A DNA stretch of 64,000 nucleotides from Streptomyces sp. SAI-135 (lineage in GTDB: Bacteria; Actinomycetota; Actinomycetes; Streptomycetales; Streptomycetaceae), in the NCBI RefSeq assembly GCF_029893805.1, contig NZ_JARXYP010000002.1:7378001-7442000 (forward strand), in the 5' to 3' direction. The notes beneath the pieces are model-generated. The model was not told where the DNA came from. It saw nothing but the letters and a program-made list of their open reading frames with translations, and ran no database searches. Position numbers and translations under genes: made by a program. This document shows positions 32,194 to 39,838 of this stretch, piece by piece. Each line of letters begins with the position of its first letter. The first letter of the stretch is position 1.

Positions 32194-33438
32194 ATGCGGA
32201 CCGACCCGGAGGGCCACGGCCCCGTCCGCTACGGCCCTCCACTGCCGGACGACGGGCTGCCCGTCCTGCCGGAGCTCACCGCCGTCCTCGCCGCCGCGGC
32301 CGCACGCCCCCGCGCCGAACCCGTCGGCGGCGGCACCGCGCTCCTGGAGGCCGCCCGCGGCTACGCGGCCCGGCGTGGCCTGCCCACCGAACATGACCAC
32401 GTGGCAGCCGCCCCCGGCGCCCCCGCCCTCCTGCTCGCCCTGACCGCCGCGCTCGGCGGCGACGTCCTGGTGCCCCGCCCCTGTGCCGCCTGGTGGGCGC
32501 CCTACGCACGCCTGTTGGGCAGACCCGTCTTCCACGTGGCGACACCGGCCGAGTGCGGCGGTGTCCCGGATCCGTACGCCCTGCTGGAGACCGTGCGCCG
32601 GGTGCGCGCCGAGGGCGGTGACCCACGGCTGCTGGTGCTGTCCGTCGCCGACGACCCCACCGCCACCGTCGCCCCGCCCGAGGTGCTGCACGAGACCGTC
32701 GAGGCCGCCGCGGGCGAGGGCCTGCACCTGGTCAGCGACGAGACCTGGCGCGACACCGTGCACGCCCCGCACGAGACGGTCCTGCTCAGCCCCGCCGAGA
32801 TGCTGCCCGACCGGGTCACCGTCGTCACCGACCTGGCCGGAAGCCTGCTCCCGGCCGGCTGGCCCGCCGCCTTCGCCCGCTTCCCGGCCAACGGCAGCGG
32901 TGACGGCCTGCGGGCCCGCGTGCTGGACATCCTGACCGCCCTCGGCGCCCGCATCGCCGCCCCGGTCGCCGCGGCCGCCGCCCACGCCCTCACCGAGCCC
33001 GAACCGGTCACCGCCCGCCGCACCGCCGTAGGACACCTCCACGCGCGCGTGGCCGCCGCCGCGCACTCCGTGGTCGTCGGCGCGGGCGCGCTCTGCAGGC
33101 CCCCACGGGCCGGCCGCCACCTCTACGCCGACCTCGGCCCGCTGCGGCCCGCGCTGGCCGCCCAGGGTGTCGGCGACGCCCAGGACCTGGAGGACTTCCT
33201 CACCGCCCGGCTCGGCATGCCCGCACCCGGCGGCCACCGCTTCGGCGACGACCTCGGCGCGCTGCGCGTACGGCTGTCCACCGGGCCCCTGCTCGGCGGC
33301 AGCGAAGCGGAGCGCGCGGAATGCCTCACGTCACCCGCGCCGTTGGAACTGCCACATGTGCAACGCGCGTTGAACACCCTGGAGTCGGTCTTCGACGATC
33401 TCCGCGACGACGCTCAGCGATGGGAGCCTCCTCGATGA
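32194..33438 (+). CDS. aminotransferase-fold protein lacking the PLP lysine
   Basis: A 414-residue protein with class I/II aminotransferase layout: HVAAAPGAPALLLALTAALG (cofactor phosphate loop), VLSVADDPTATVAPPEVLHE in place of the NPTG region, and LVSDETWRDTVH in place of SDE-Y. At the site where the Schiff-base lysine belongs the sequence is VVTDLAGSLLPAGWPAAFAR, with Gly instead of Lys. If aligned correctly the protein cannot be a normal transaminase and may be a pseudoenzyme. GGAGGTG precedes ATG 32194. It is coupled by ATGA overlap to the metallo-hydrolase gene. Confidence 0.7.
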   Translation: MRTDPEGHGPVRYGPPLPDDGLPVLPELTAVLAAAAARPRAEPVGGGTALLEAARGYAARRGLPTEHDHVAAAPGAPALLLALTAALGGDVLVPRPCAAWWAPYARLLGRPVFHVATPAECGGVPDPYALLETVRRVRAEGGDPRLLVLSVADDPTATVAPPEVLHETVEAAAGEGLHLVSDETWRDTVHAPHETVLLSPAEMLPDRVTVVTDLAGSLLPAGWPAAFARFPANGSGDGLRARVLDILTALGARIAAPVAAAAAHALTEPEPVTARRTAVGHLHARVAAAAHSVVVGAGALCRPPRAGRHLYADLGPLRPALAAQGVGDAQDLEDFLTARLGMPAPGGHRFGDDLGALRVRLSTGPLLGGSEAERAECLTSPAPLELPHVQRALNTLESVFDDLRDDAQRWEPPR

Positions 33439-34490
33439 CGCAGCAGTCCGAGTCGACCACGAGCACACGAGTGGCCGACGAGACCCCGGCCCTCTCCTCC
33501 TTCGCACCCGCGTCCCCGCCGCTCGCCGAACCCCGCCCGCTGGGGGAGCGCAGAGTCTGGCCGAAGTCCTTCCACGACCGGCTGACCGCCCCGCTGCCCG
33601 GACTGAAGGCCATGGCCCGCTTCGCCCGCGAGGGCGCGGTGCGGCCCGGACCCGAGGGCCTCGCCGACATCCCGAAGCTGCCCTACGCCCCCGCCCCGCT
33701 GCCCGCCGTCGACTCCCGCACGGTCGCCGTATCCTGGGCGGGACACGCCAGTTGGGTGGTGCGGATCGGCGGCCTGACCGTCCTCACCGACCCGGTCTGG
33801 TCCCGTCGCATCCTCGGCACCCCGGCCCGCATCACCCCCGTCGGCGTCGACTGGGAGGCACTGCCGCGGATCGACGCGGTCGTCATCAGCCACAACCACT
33901 ACGACCACCTGGACGCCCCCACCCTGCGCCGCCTGCCGCGCGACACCCCGGTCTTCGTCCCGGCCGGCCTGGCCCGCTGGTTCCACCGCCGCCGCTTCAC
34001 CGCGGTGACCGAGCTCGACTGGTGGGAGGCGGCCGAACTGGACGGCGTCCGCTTCGACTTCGTCCCCGCCCACCACTGGTCCAAGCGCTCCCTCACCGAC
34101 ACCTGCCGCACGCTGTGGGGCGGCTGGGTCCTCACCGCCCGGGACGGGCAGCGGGTCTACTTCGCCGGGGACACGGGCTACGGCCACTGGTTCTCCCGCA
34201 TCGGCCGGCGCTACCCCGGCATCGACCTCGCCCTGTTGCCCATCGGGGCCTACGACCCCCGCTGGTGGCTCAGCGACGTGCACTGCGACCCCGAGGAGGC
34301 GGTGCGGGCGGCCCAGGACCTCGGCGCGAGGAGGATGGCGCCGATGCACTGGGCCACGTTCGTGCTGTCGGCGGAACCGGTCCTGGAACCGCTCACACGG
34401 GTGCGGGAGGCCTGGGAGAAGGCGGGCTTGGACCGCGAGGACCTGTGGGACCTGCCCATCGGCGGCTCACGGGTCCTGGAACGCCCTTAG
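33435..34490 (+). CDS. MBL-fold metallo-hydrolase (NAPE-PLD-like)
   Basis: A 351-residue metallo-beta-lactamase-fold hydrolase. Residues 1-60 are Ser/Thr-rich and variable. The core has VSWAGHASWVVRIGGLTVLT, the zinc motif VVISHNHYDHLD, VPAHHWSKRS, VYFAGDTGYG, and a late metal His in MAPMHWATF. This spacing resembles the NAPE-PLD/UlaG-like subgroup acting on phospholipids or lactones. ATG 33435 is chosen for its overlap with the stop of the preceding gene; ATG 33420 is an alternative. A second MBL protein is found nearby on the other strand. Confidence 0.85.
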   Translation: MTQQSESTTSTRVADETPALSSFAPASPPLAEPRPLGERRVWPKSFHDRLTAPLPGLKAMARFAREGAVRPGPEGLADIPKLPYAPAPLPAVDSRTVAVSWAGHASWVVRIGGLTVLTDPVWSRRILGTPARITPVGVDWEALPRIDAVVISHNHYDHLDAPTLRRLPRDTPVFVPAGLARWFHRRRFTAVTELDWWEAAELDGVRFDFVPAHHWSKRSLTDTCRTLWGGWVLTARDGQRVYFAGDTGYGHWFSRIGRRYPGIDLALLPIGAYDPRWWLSDVHCDPEEAVRAAQDLGARRMAPMHWATFVLSAEPVLEPLTRVREAWEKAGLDREDLWDLPIGGSRVLERP

Positions 34491-34571
34491 GGGGCGGGGC
34501 TTGTAGTCAGGTGCGGCTGTGCCGCGCCGGCGCGACCGGCCCCCGCGGACCGGCACCCCCGCGACGAACCC

Positions 34572-35192
34572 TCACTCCCCGGCCCGGACCCGCTTCCACA
34601 CACTCGGCGCCGCGCTGATCGCCAAGGTCAGCGCGACCGCCGCCAGCACGCCCTCCCAGGGCTCCTTGAACAGCGAGCCGCCGAGGATCCCGATCAGCTG
34701 GTACGTCACGGCCCACGCCAGACAGGCCGGCAGGTTCCCCCGCACGAACCGCCGCAGCGGCCACTCGGCCATGAGACAGGCCAGCATCACCGGGATCCGC
34801 CCCGCCGGCACCAGCCGGGACAGCACCAGCACGGCCACCCCGTGGTCCGTCAGCTTCCCCTGCGCCTGTTCGAGCCGGTCCTCCGGCGCCCGGGACCGTA
34901 TCGCCTCCAGCCAGCGCGACCCGTTCTTCGACTTCATCCCGCGCCGCCCCAGCCAGTACAGGGTGATGTCCCCGAGGAACGCCGCGAGCGAGGCCGTGGC
35001 GAACAGCAGCAGAAGGGTCAGCGGAGCCGCCCGGTGGAAGGCCACCACGGCGGCCGAACTCACCAGCGCTCCCGTGGGCACCACCGGGACCAGGGCCCCC
35101 AGAAACACCAGCAGGAACAAGGTCGGGTACCCGATCGCCTGCCCCGCGGCCCCGGATGTCGCCCCCGTGGTGGCGGCTGCGAGCCAGGTCAC
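34572..35192 (-). CDS. DedA-family membrane protein
   Basis: A 206-residue SNARE-associated/DedA protein with several membrane segments: LFLLVFLGALVPVVPTGALV, AAPLTLLLLFATASLAAFLG, and the C-terminal VLAAVALTLAISAAPSVW. Characteristic motifs are GDITLYWLGRRGM and SRLVPAGRIPVMLACLMA, containing the functional Arg. DedA proteins help recycle lipid carriers such as undecaprenyl phosphate and maintain membrane potential. The GTG start 35192 overlaps the stop of the MBL gene upstream, so both are co-translated. Confidence 0.85.
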   Translation of the reverse strand: MTWLAAATTGATSGAAGQAIGYPTLFLLVFLGALVPVVPTGALVSSAAVVAFHRAAPLTLLLLFATASLAAFLGDITLYWLGRRGMKSKNGSRWLEAIRSRAPEDRLEQAQGKLTDHGVAVLVLSRLVPAGRIPVMLACLMAEWPLRRFVRGNLPACLAWAVTYQLIGILGGSLFKEPWEGVLAAVALTLAISAAPSVWKRVRAGE

Positions 35193-35962
35193 CGGGCGAC
35201 CTCCAGCCGCACGCTCTCCCCGTGCTCCAGCCGGTGCACGTCCACGCCCGGCGCGAACCGGGCCGCCAGCCGCTCGAACTCCGCGCCCGGCGCGTGGAAT
35301 TCGTGCGGCCGTACCGCGTCCATCCCGATCGGCCAGTACGTCCCGTAGTGCACCGGCACCGCACTGCGCGGCCCCAGCCGGGCCAGCGCCTGGGCCGCGC
35401 GCCCCGCGTCCAGATGCCCCTCCCCGAGATACGGCCCCCATCCGCCGACCGGCAGCAGCGCCACGTCGACCGGTCCGACCTCCTCGGCCATGTCGTCGAA
35501 CAGCCCGGTGTCCCCGGCGAAGTACGTCCGCGCCGAGCCCTCGACGACGTAACCGAGCGCGGGGGAGCGGTGCGGACCGACCGGCAGCCGCCGCCCGTCG
35601 TGCCACGCGGGCACCACGCGTATCAGCAGGTCGCCGACGCGCCGCTGGTCGCCGGGCACCACCTCGTCCACCGTGAGGTGGGTGAGCCGGCGCAGCCCCG
35701 GCACCTGGCGTGGTGCGCCCCGGGGCACGAGCAGGCGCGTGCCGGGCTCCAGCCGCGCCAGCGAGGGCACGTGCAGATGGTCGGCGTGCAGATGGGAGAC
35801 CAGGACGACGTCCGCGCGCCGGGCGCCGGGCGGGGGCACCGCACCGCGGCGCCGGCGCAGATGCGCGAGCCGGCGGGCGAACAGAGGGTCGGTGAGCACA
35901 CGTACGGCCGAATCCGTGACCGTGCAGGTGGCGTGGCCCCACCAGGTGATCTCCACCGGCAC
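35189..35962 (-). CDS. MBL-fold metallo-hydrolase (UlaG-like)
   Basis: A 257-residue metallo-beta-lactamase-fold protein: start EITWWGHATCTVTDSAVRVL, zinc motif VLVSHLHADHLHVPSL, then VVPAWHDGRR, TYFAGDTGLFDD, and VPVHYGTYWP near the end. It is a shorter relative of the NAPE-PLD/UlaG group. AGGAGGCAAAGAG precedes the GTG start. It forms a two-gene unit with dedA; a link to membrane-lipid metabolism is possible but only inferred. Confidence 0.85.
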   Translation of the reverse strand: MPVEITWWGHATCTVTDSAVRVLTDPLFARRLAHLRRRRGAVPPPGARRADVVLVSHLHADHLHVPSLARLEPGTRLLVPRGAPRQVPGLRRLTHLTVDEVVPGDQRRVGDLLIRVVPAWHDGRRLPVGPHRSPALGYVVEGSARTYFAGDTGLFDDMAEEVGPVDVALLPVGGWGPYLGEGHLDAGRAAQALARLGPRSAVPVHYGTYWPIGMDAVRPHEFHAPGAEFERLAARFAPGVDVHRLEHGESVRLEVAR

Positions 35963-36045
35963 CTCTTTGCCTCCTTCGCGCGACTCCCCGAAGCCTACGG
36001 GCTGGAGTAGGGTCGGCGGCGAAACCCGGAGGTGAGGGGGACACC

Positions 36046-36447
36046 ATGGGAGCGTTCCGCGTCACGGCGATCGCGAGTCTGACGCCGCTGGAGGAACTCG
36101 ACGCCGATCCCTTCCTGGTGGACTCGCGCAGCCAGCACGCCATGTGTGCGCGCTGGGCCGCGGAGCGGGGGTACACCGTGCGGCGGGAGCTGCTGGTGCG
36201 CGGCCTGCGTGCCGACCACTGCGTGCTGTGGGACGGGGTACGGGCGGGCCGCGACCTCTTCGTGGCGCCCAGCCGCCGGGTCCTGGAGAGCGCCCTGTCC
36301 TCCGTGGAGGAGTTCACCGCCGAGTGCGCCCGCCGCGGAGTGCGGGTCGAGACCGTCGGCTTCGCGGAACCCCTCTACGACGCCCAGATGAAGGCCAGGG
36401 TGCATCGCAGGCTGTCCATGCCGACGGCGGGATACGACGGACGCTGA
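36046..36447 (+). CDS. conserved hypothetical protein (133 aa)
   Basis: A 133-residue soluble protein with the sequence DADPFLVDSRSQHAMCARWA followed by AERGYTVRRELLVRGLR, and a C-terminal MKARVHRRLSMPTAGYDGR. The beginning resembles resolvase-like Streptomyces proteins of unknown role, but the catalytic serine of serine recombinases is not evident. GGAGGTGAGGGGG gives a strong ribosome site before ATG 36046. It is divergent from the MBL-dedA pair. Function not recognised. Confidence 0.6.
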   Translation: MGAFRVTAIASLTPLEELDADPFLVDSRSQHAMCARWAAERGYTVRRELLVRGLRADHCVLWDGVRAGRDLFVAPSRRVLESALSSVEEFTAECARRGVRVETVGFAEPLYDAQMKARVHRRLSMPTAGYDGR

Positions 36448-36511
36448 CTGTCCGGCCCGTATGACACGCTGGTCCCAGCGCCCGCACCGACGACGGGCCG
36501 GGACGTGAGGT

Positions 36512-38596
36512 GTGCGGGGCGTGGGTGCGGGGCGTTGGCGGCGGGTGGCCAGTCAGGTCGGGCGGAGCGTCACGGTGTGGGTCGTCTCCACCCTGACGAT
36601 GCTGGTGCTGGCCGGCATCCTGCCGGACTTCCGGCTCCAGTCCCCGAGCGGTGACAGCGCGACCCGGATCGCGGTCACCGCCGCGTTCGGCGCCGGCGCC
36701 TTCGGTGTGCTGTCGGCCGTGGTGTGGCCGCTGCTCGTACGGCTCTTCCTGCTGGTGCCGACCCTGGTCCTCGGGCTCCTGGTCTTCTTCCTCAACGGAG
36801 CGCTGCTGCTGCTCGCGCTGCGACTGAACCCCGCCGAGCGCGGCGACGCCGCCCCGGAGACCGCGGTCGTGGTCGCCGCCGTGATGTCCGCGGTCGCCTC
36901 CGCCACCGGCGGTGCCCTCGCGGTGCGCGACGACGACGCCTACCGGCGCCGCCTGTACCGTCTCGCCGACCGCCGCCGCAGACGCGGCCCCGTCGGCCCG
37001 GCCGGCCCCGGCACGGTCTTCCTCCAGCTCGACGGCGTCGGCCACGACGTCCTGCTGGCCGCGGTCGGCGCGGGCCTGATGCCCACGATCGCCCGCTGGA
37101 TCGGGCACAGCGGCACCCCGGGCCGCGCGGTGCGCCCCACCCACCGGCTCACCTCCTGGCGCACCGACTGGTCCAGCCAGACCGGCGCCAGCCAGCTCGG
37201 CATCCTGCACGGCAGCAACCACGACGTCCCGGCCTTCCGCTGGTACGAGAAGGACCGCGGCGAGGTGATGGTCTGCAACCGCCCGACCAGCGCCGTCGAA
37301 CTCCAGCACCGCGCCGTGGAGCAGGCGGGCCACGGCGGACTGCTCACCGTCGACGGCGCCAGCCGCGGCAACCTCTTCTCCGGCGGCGCCGAGGAACAGG
37401 CCCTGGTGCTGTCCATCGCCACCCGCCGCCGCAGCCGCGAGACCCGCTCCCGGGCCGGCTACTTCGCCTACTTCTCCGACCCCGCCAACGCCGTGCGCAC
37501 CGCCCTGTCGTTCGTCGCCGAGGTCGGCCGCGAGATCGGCCAGTCGACCCGCTCCCGGTTCCGCAAGGAGCGCCCGCGGGTGAGCCGCGGCGGCCTGTAC
37601 CCGCTCGTCCGCGCCTTCGCGACCGTCGTGGAGCGCGACGTCGTGGTCGCCGCCGTCATGGGCGACATGCTCGCGGGCCGGACCGCCGTCTACGCCGACC
37701 TCGTCGCCTACGACGAGGTCGCCCACCACTCCGGGCCGACCGGCCGCGACGCCGCGAAGGTCCTGCAACGCCTGGACCGCTCGCTCGCCCTGATCGAGAA
37801 CGTCGCCGAGCACGCCCCGCGCCCGTACCGGATCGTCGTCCTGTCCGACCACGGCCAGAGCCCCGGCGAGACCTTCCGCACCCGCTACGGACTCACCCTC
37901 GGCGACCTGGTCCGGGCCGGCTGCGGGCTGCCCGTGCCGCGCAGGGCCGAGCGCACCCACAGCGGGGCCGAGGCCCGCGCCGCCGTGCGTGCCGCGCTGC
38001 GCCGGCCCGGCAAGGAGGGACGCGAGGAGTACCGGCCCGCCCGCGGCTCCGAGCCGATCGTGCTGGCCTCCGGCAACCTCGGGCTGGTCTCCTTTCCCGA
38101 CGTGCACCACCGCATGACCAAGGAGGAGCTGGACGCGCGCCACCCGGCCCTGCTGACCACCCTCGCCAACCATCCCGGCATCGGGTTCCTCCTGGTGCGC
38201 AGCGAGGAGCACGGCGGCGTGGTCCTCGGACCGTTCGGCACGGAGATCCCGCTGGACCGACTGGACGAGAACCCGGGGCCGTTGGCCGACTTCGGGCCCG
38301 GCGCGGTGGAGGCGGTACGCCGTACGCACACCTTTCCGCACACCGCCGACATCATGGTCAACTCCTGGTACGACCCGGCGGAGGGGGAGGTGCTGGCCTT
38401 CGAGGAGCAGATCGGGTCCCACGGCGGGCTGGGGGGTGCGCAGGCCAAGCCGTTCCTGCTGTCGCCGCTTGCCTTGTCCGCGCCGCCCGAGGAACTGGTC
38501 GGGGCGGAGGGCGTTCATCGGGTGCTGCGGCGGTGGCTCGACGAAGCGGGGGGTCCTCAAGTGCCGCTGGAGAAGGCCGAGGAGAAGGCCGCGTAG
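36512..38596 (+). CDS. membrane protein fused to an alkaline-phosphatase-superfamily domain
   Basis: A 694-residue protein. Residues about 15-125 hold four membrane segments (VWVVSTLTMLVLAGILPDF, FLLVPTLVLGLLVFFLNGAL) resembling phage-holin-family IV. From about residue 165 it is alkaline-phosphatase-like: VFLQLDGVGHDVLLAA has the metal Asp, SSQTGASQLGILHG the nucleophile Thr or Ser region, YADLVAYDEVAHHSGP metal ligands, and IVVLSDHGQSPGETF. It probably hydrolyses phosphodiesters or transfers phospho-groups at the membrane. GTG 36512 lies at the end of GTGAGGT. Substrate unknown. Confidence 0.78.
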   Translation: MRGVGAGRWRRVASQVGRSVTVWVVSTLTMLVLAGILPDFRLQSPSGDSATRIAVTAAFGAGAFGVLSAVVWPLLVRLFLLVPTLVLGLLVFFLNGALLLLALRLNPAERGDAAPETAVVVAAVMSAVASATGGALAVRDDDAYRRRLYRLADRRRRRGPVGPAGPGTVFLQLDGVGHDVLLAAVGAGLMPTIARWIGHSGTPGRAVRPTHRLTSWRTDWSSQTGASQLGILHGSNHDVPAFRWYEKDRGEVMVCNRPTSAVELQHRAVEQAGHGGLLTVDGASRGNLFSGGAEEQALVLSIATRRRSRETRSRAGYFAYFSDPANAVRTALSFVAEVGREIGQSTRSRFRKERPRVSRGGLYPLVRAFATVVERDVVVAAVMGDMLAGRTAVYADLVAYDEVAHHSGPTGRDAAKVLQRLDRSLALIENVAEHAPRPYRIVVLSDHGQSPGETFRTRYGLTLGDLVRAGCGLPVPRRAERTHSGAEARAAVRAALRRPGKEGREEYRPARGSEPIVLASGNLGLVSFPDVHHRMTKEELDARHPALLTTLANHPGIGFLLVRSEEHGGVVLGPFGTEIPLDRLDENPGPLADFGPGAVEAVRRTHTFPHTADIMVNSWYDPAEGEVLAFEEQIGSHGGLGGAQAKPFLLSPLALSAPPEELVGAEGVHRVLRRWLDEAGGPQVPLEKAEEKAA

Positions 38597-38599
38597 TTG

Positions 38600-38672
38600 T
38601 CTGGCTGCGGGCCGGTGGGGGCCGGTCGCGCCCACGCGGCGGAGCCGCACATCGATACAGCCCCGCGCCCCT
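38600..38672. repeat. diverged copy of the dispersed Streptomyces intergenic element
   Basis: The stretch CTGGCTGCGGGCCGGTGG through CCCCGCGCCCCTGAAG has the same ends as the familiar element seen at 20751 and 57771, with an altered middle. It lies 3' of the phosphatase-like gene. Nothing else was found in 38597-38776. Confidence 0.45.
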
Positions 38673-38776
38673 GAAGAGCGCATACCCGAGCGTCGGAAAA
38701 TCAGCTGCGGTCGCCCCGAGCCCCGCTCACACTGATCGAGTCATCCCGCTCTCGAACACCCCCTGGAGCCACCGCT

Positions 38777-39838
38777 TTGCAGGCTGCCGTCACCGTTTCG
38801 CCCTCCCGCATCCCCGACCTCCTCCTCGGCCTCGCCACCGTGCGGCCCGTCTTCGTCTGGGGCGCCCCCGGCATCGGAAAGTCCTCCCTCGTCAGGGAGT
38901 TCGCCGCCTCGCTTGGCCTGGAGTGCGTGAGTCTCATCGGTACCCAGCTCGCTCCCGAGGACCTGATCGGGGTGCCGCAGATCCGCAACGGCCGCTCGGT
39001 GTTCTGCCCGCCGGAGTCCATCGCGCGCGACGAGCCGTACTGCCTGTTCCTGGACGAGCTGAACGCGGCCACCCCCGATGTGCAGAAGGCGTTCTACTCG
39101 CTCATCCTGGACCGCCGCATCGGCGACTACGAACTTCCTCAGGGGTCCATCGTCATCGGCGCCGGCAACCGCGCCATCGACAACGCGCTGGCCCGCCCCA
39201 TCGCCTCCGCCCTCGTCAACCGCCTCACCCACGTCCACCTGGAGGCGTCCGCGAAGGACTGGCTGGTCTGGGCCGCCGAGCACGACATCCACCCCTGGAT
39301 CCTCGACCACCTCACCGACCGGCCCGACCACCTGTGGTCCAAGCCGCCGAAGACCGAGGAGCCCTTCTCCACGCCCCGCTCCTGGCACATGCTCTCCGAC
39401 GCGCTGCACTCCTTCGGCCCGGACCTCGACGAGGAGACCCTGAAGGTCCTCGCACACGGCACGCTGACACCCCGGCACGCCACCGCGTTCTGCGGCTACG
39501 TCAAGATCGTGCGCAGCCGGTTCGGCATCGAGGCGATCATCAAGGGCGACGCCCGCTGGCCGAACCGCCTGGAGGACCGCGACCTGCTCTACTACCTCGC
39601 CGAGTCCTTCCGCGGCCGCCTGGTCAAGGAACTCCCCGTCAGCAAGGAGCACATGTCGGCGAACGGCCGGCAGACCGCCTACCGCGCCAAGTCGCTGCTG
39701 GTCCAGCTCGCCGAGATCTCCGTCGAGGTGGCCCAGACCGTCATCGCCGAGGGCGACGACGGCAACCCCGTCCTGCCGTCCTGGTTCCTCGTCGAGGCCG
39801 CCCGGGACATGCCCCGCCTGGTGGAGGCGCGGCGGTGA
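38777..39838 (+). CDS. MoxR-like AAA ATPase
   Basis: A 353-residue AAA+ protein. Walker A WGAPGIGKSS is at about residues 27-36, Walker B YCLFLDELNAA at about 94-104, and sensor 1 IVIGAGNRAIDN near 128-139. MoxR-type ATPases act as chaperones that insert cofactors or remodel a VWA-containing partner, here surely the next gene. The start is a TTG at 38777 with CTGGAG eight bases upstream; I saw no better start before the Walker A motif. Its stop overlaps the GTG of the VWA gene. Confidence 0.85.
   Translation: MQAAVTVSPSRIPDLLLGLATVRPVFVWGAPGIGKSSLVREFAASLGLECVSLIGTQLAPEDLIGVPQIRNGRSVFCPPESIARDEPYCLFLDELNAATPDVQKAFYSLILDRRIGDYELPQGSIVIGAGNRAIDNALARPIASALVNRLTHVHLEASAKDWLVWAAEHDIHPWILDHLTDRPDHLWSKPPKTEEPFSTPRSWHMLSDALHSFGPDLDEETLKVLAHGTLTPRHATAFCGYVKIVRSRFGIEAIIKGDARWPNRLEDRDLLYYLAESFRGRLVKELPVSKEHMSANGRQTAYRAKSLLVQLAEISVEVAQTVIAEGDDGNPVLPSWFLVEAARDMPRLVEARR

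Noticed and set aside
34491..34571. Terminator between the MBL and dedA genes
   Set aside because: Only short GC-rich pairings (GCGGC-TGT-GCCGC) were found, indistinguishable from background.
36046..36447. Serine-recombinase fragment or mobile element
   Set aside because: The catalytic serine region is not evident and there are no inverted repeats or direct repeats around it.
36724..39834. Upstream extension of the VWA protein frame by about 1000 codons
   Set aside because: It overlaps the phosphatase-like and AAA genes out of frame; the true start is GTG 39835 overlapping the AAA stop.
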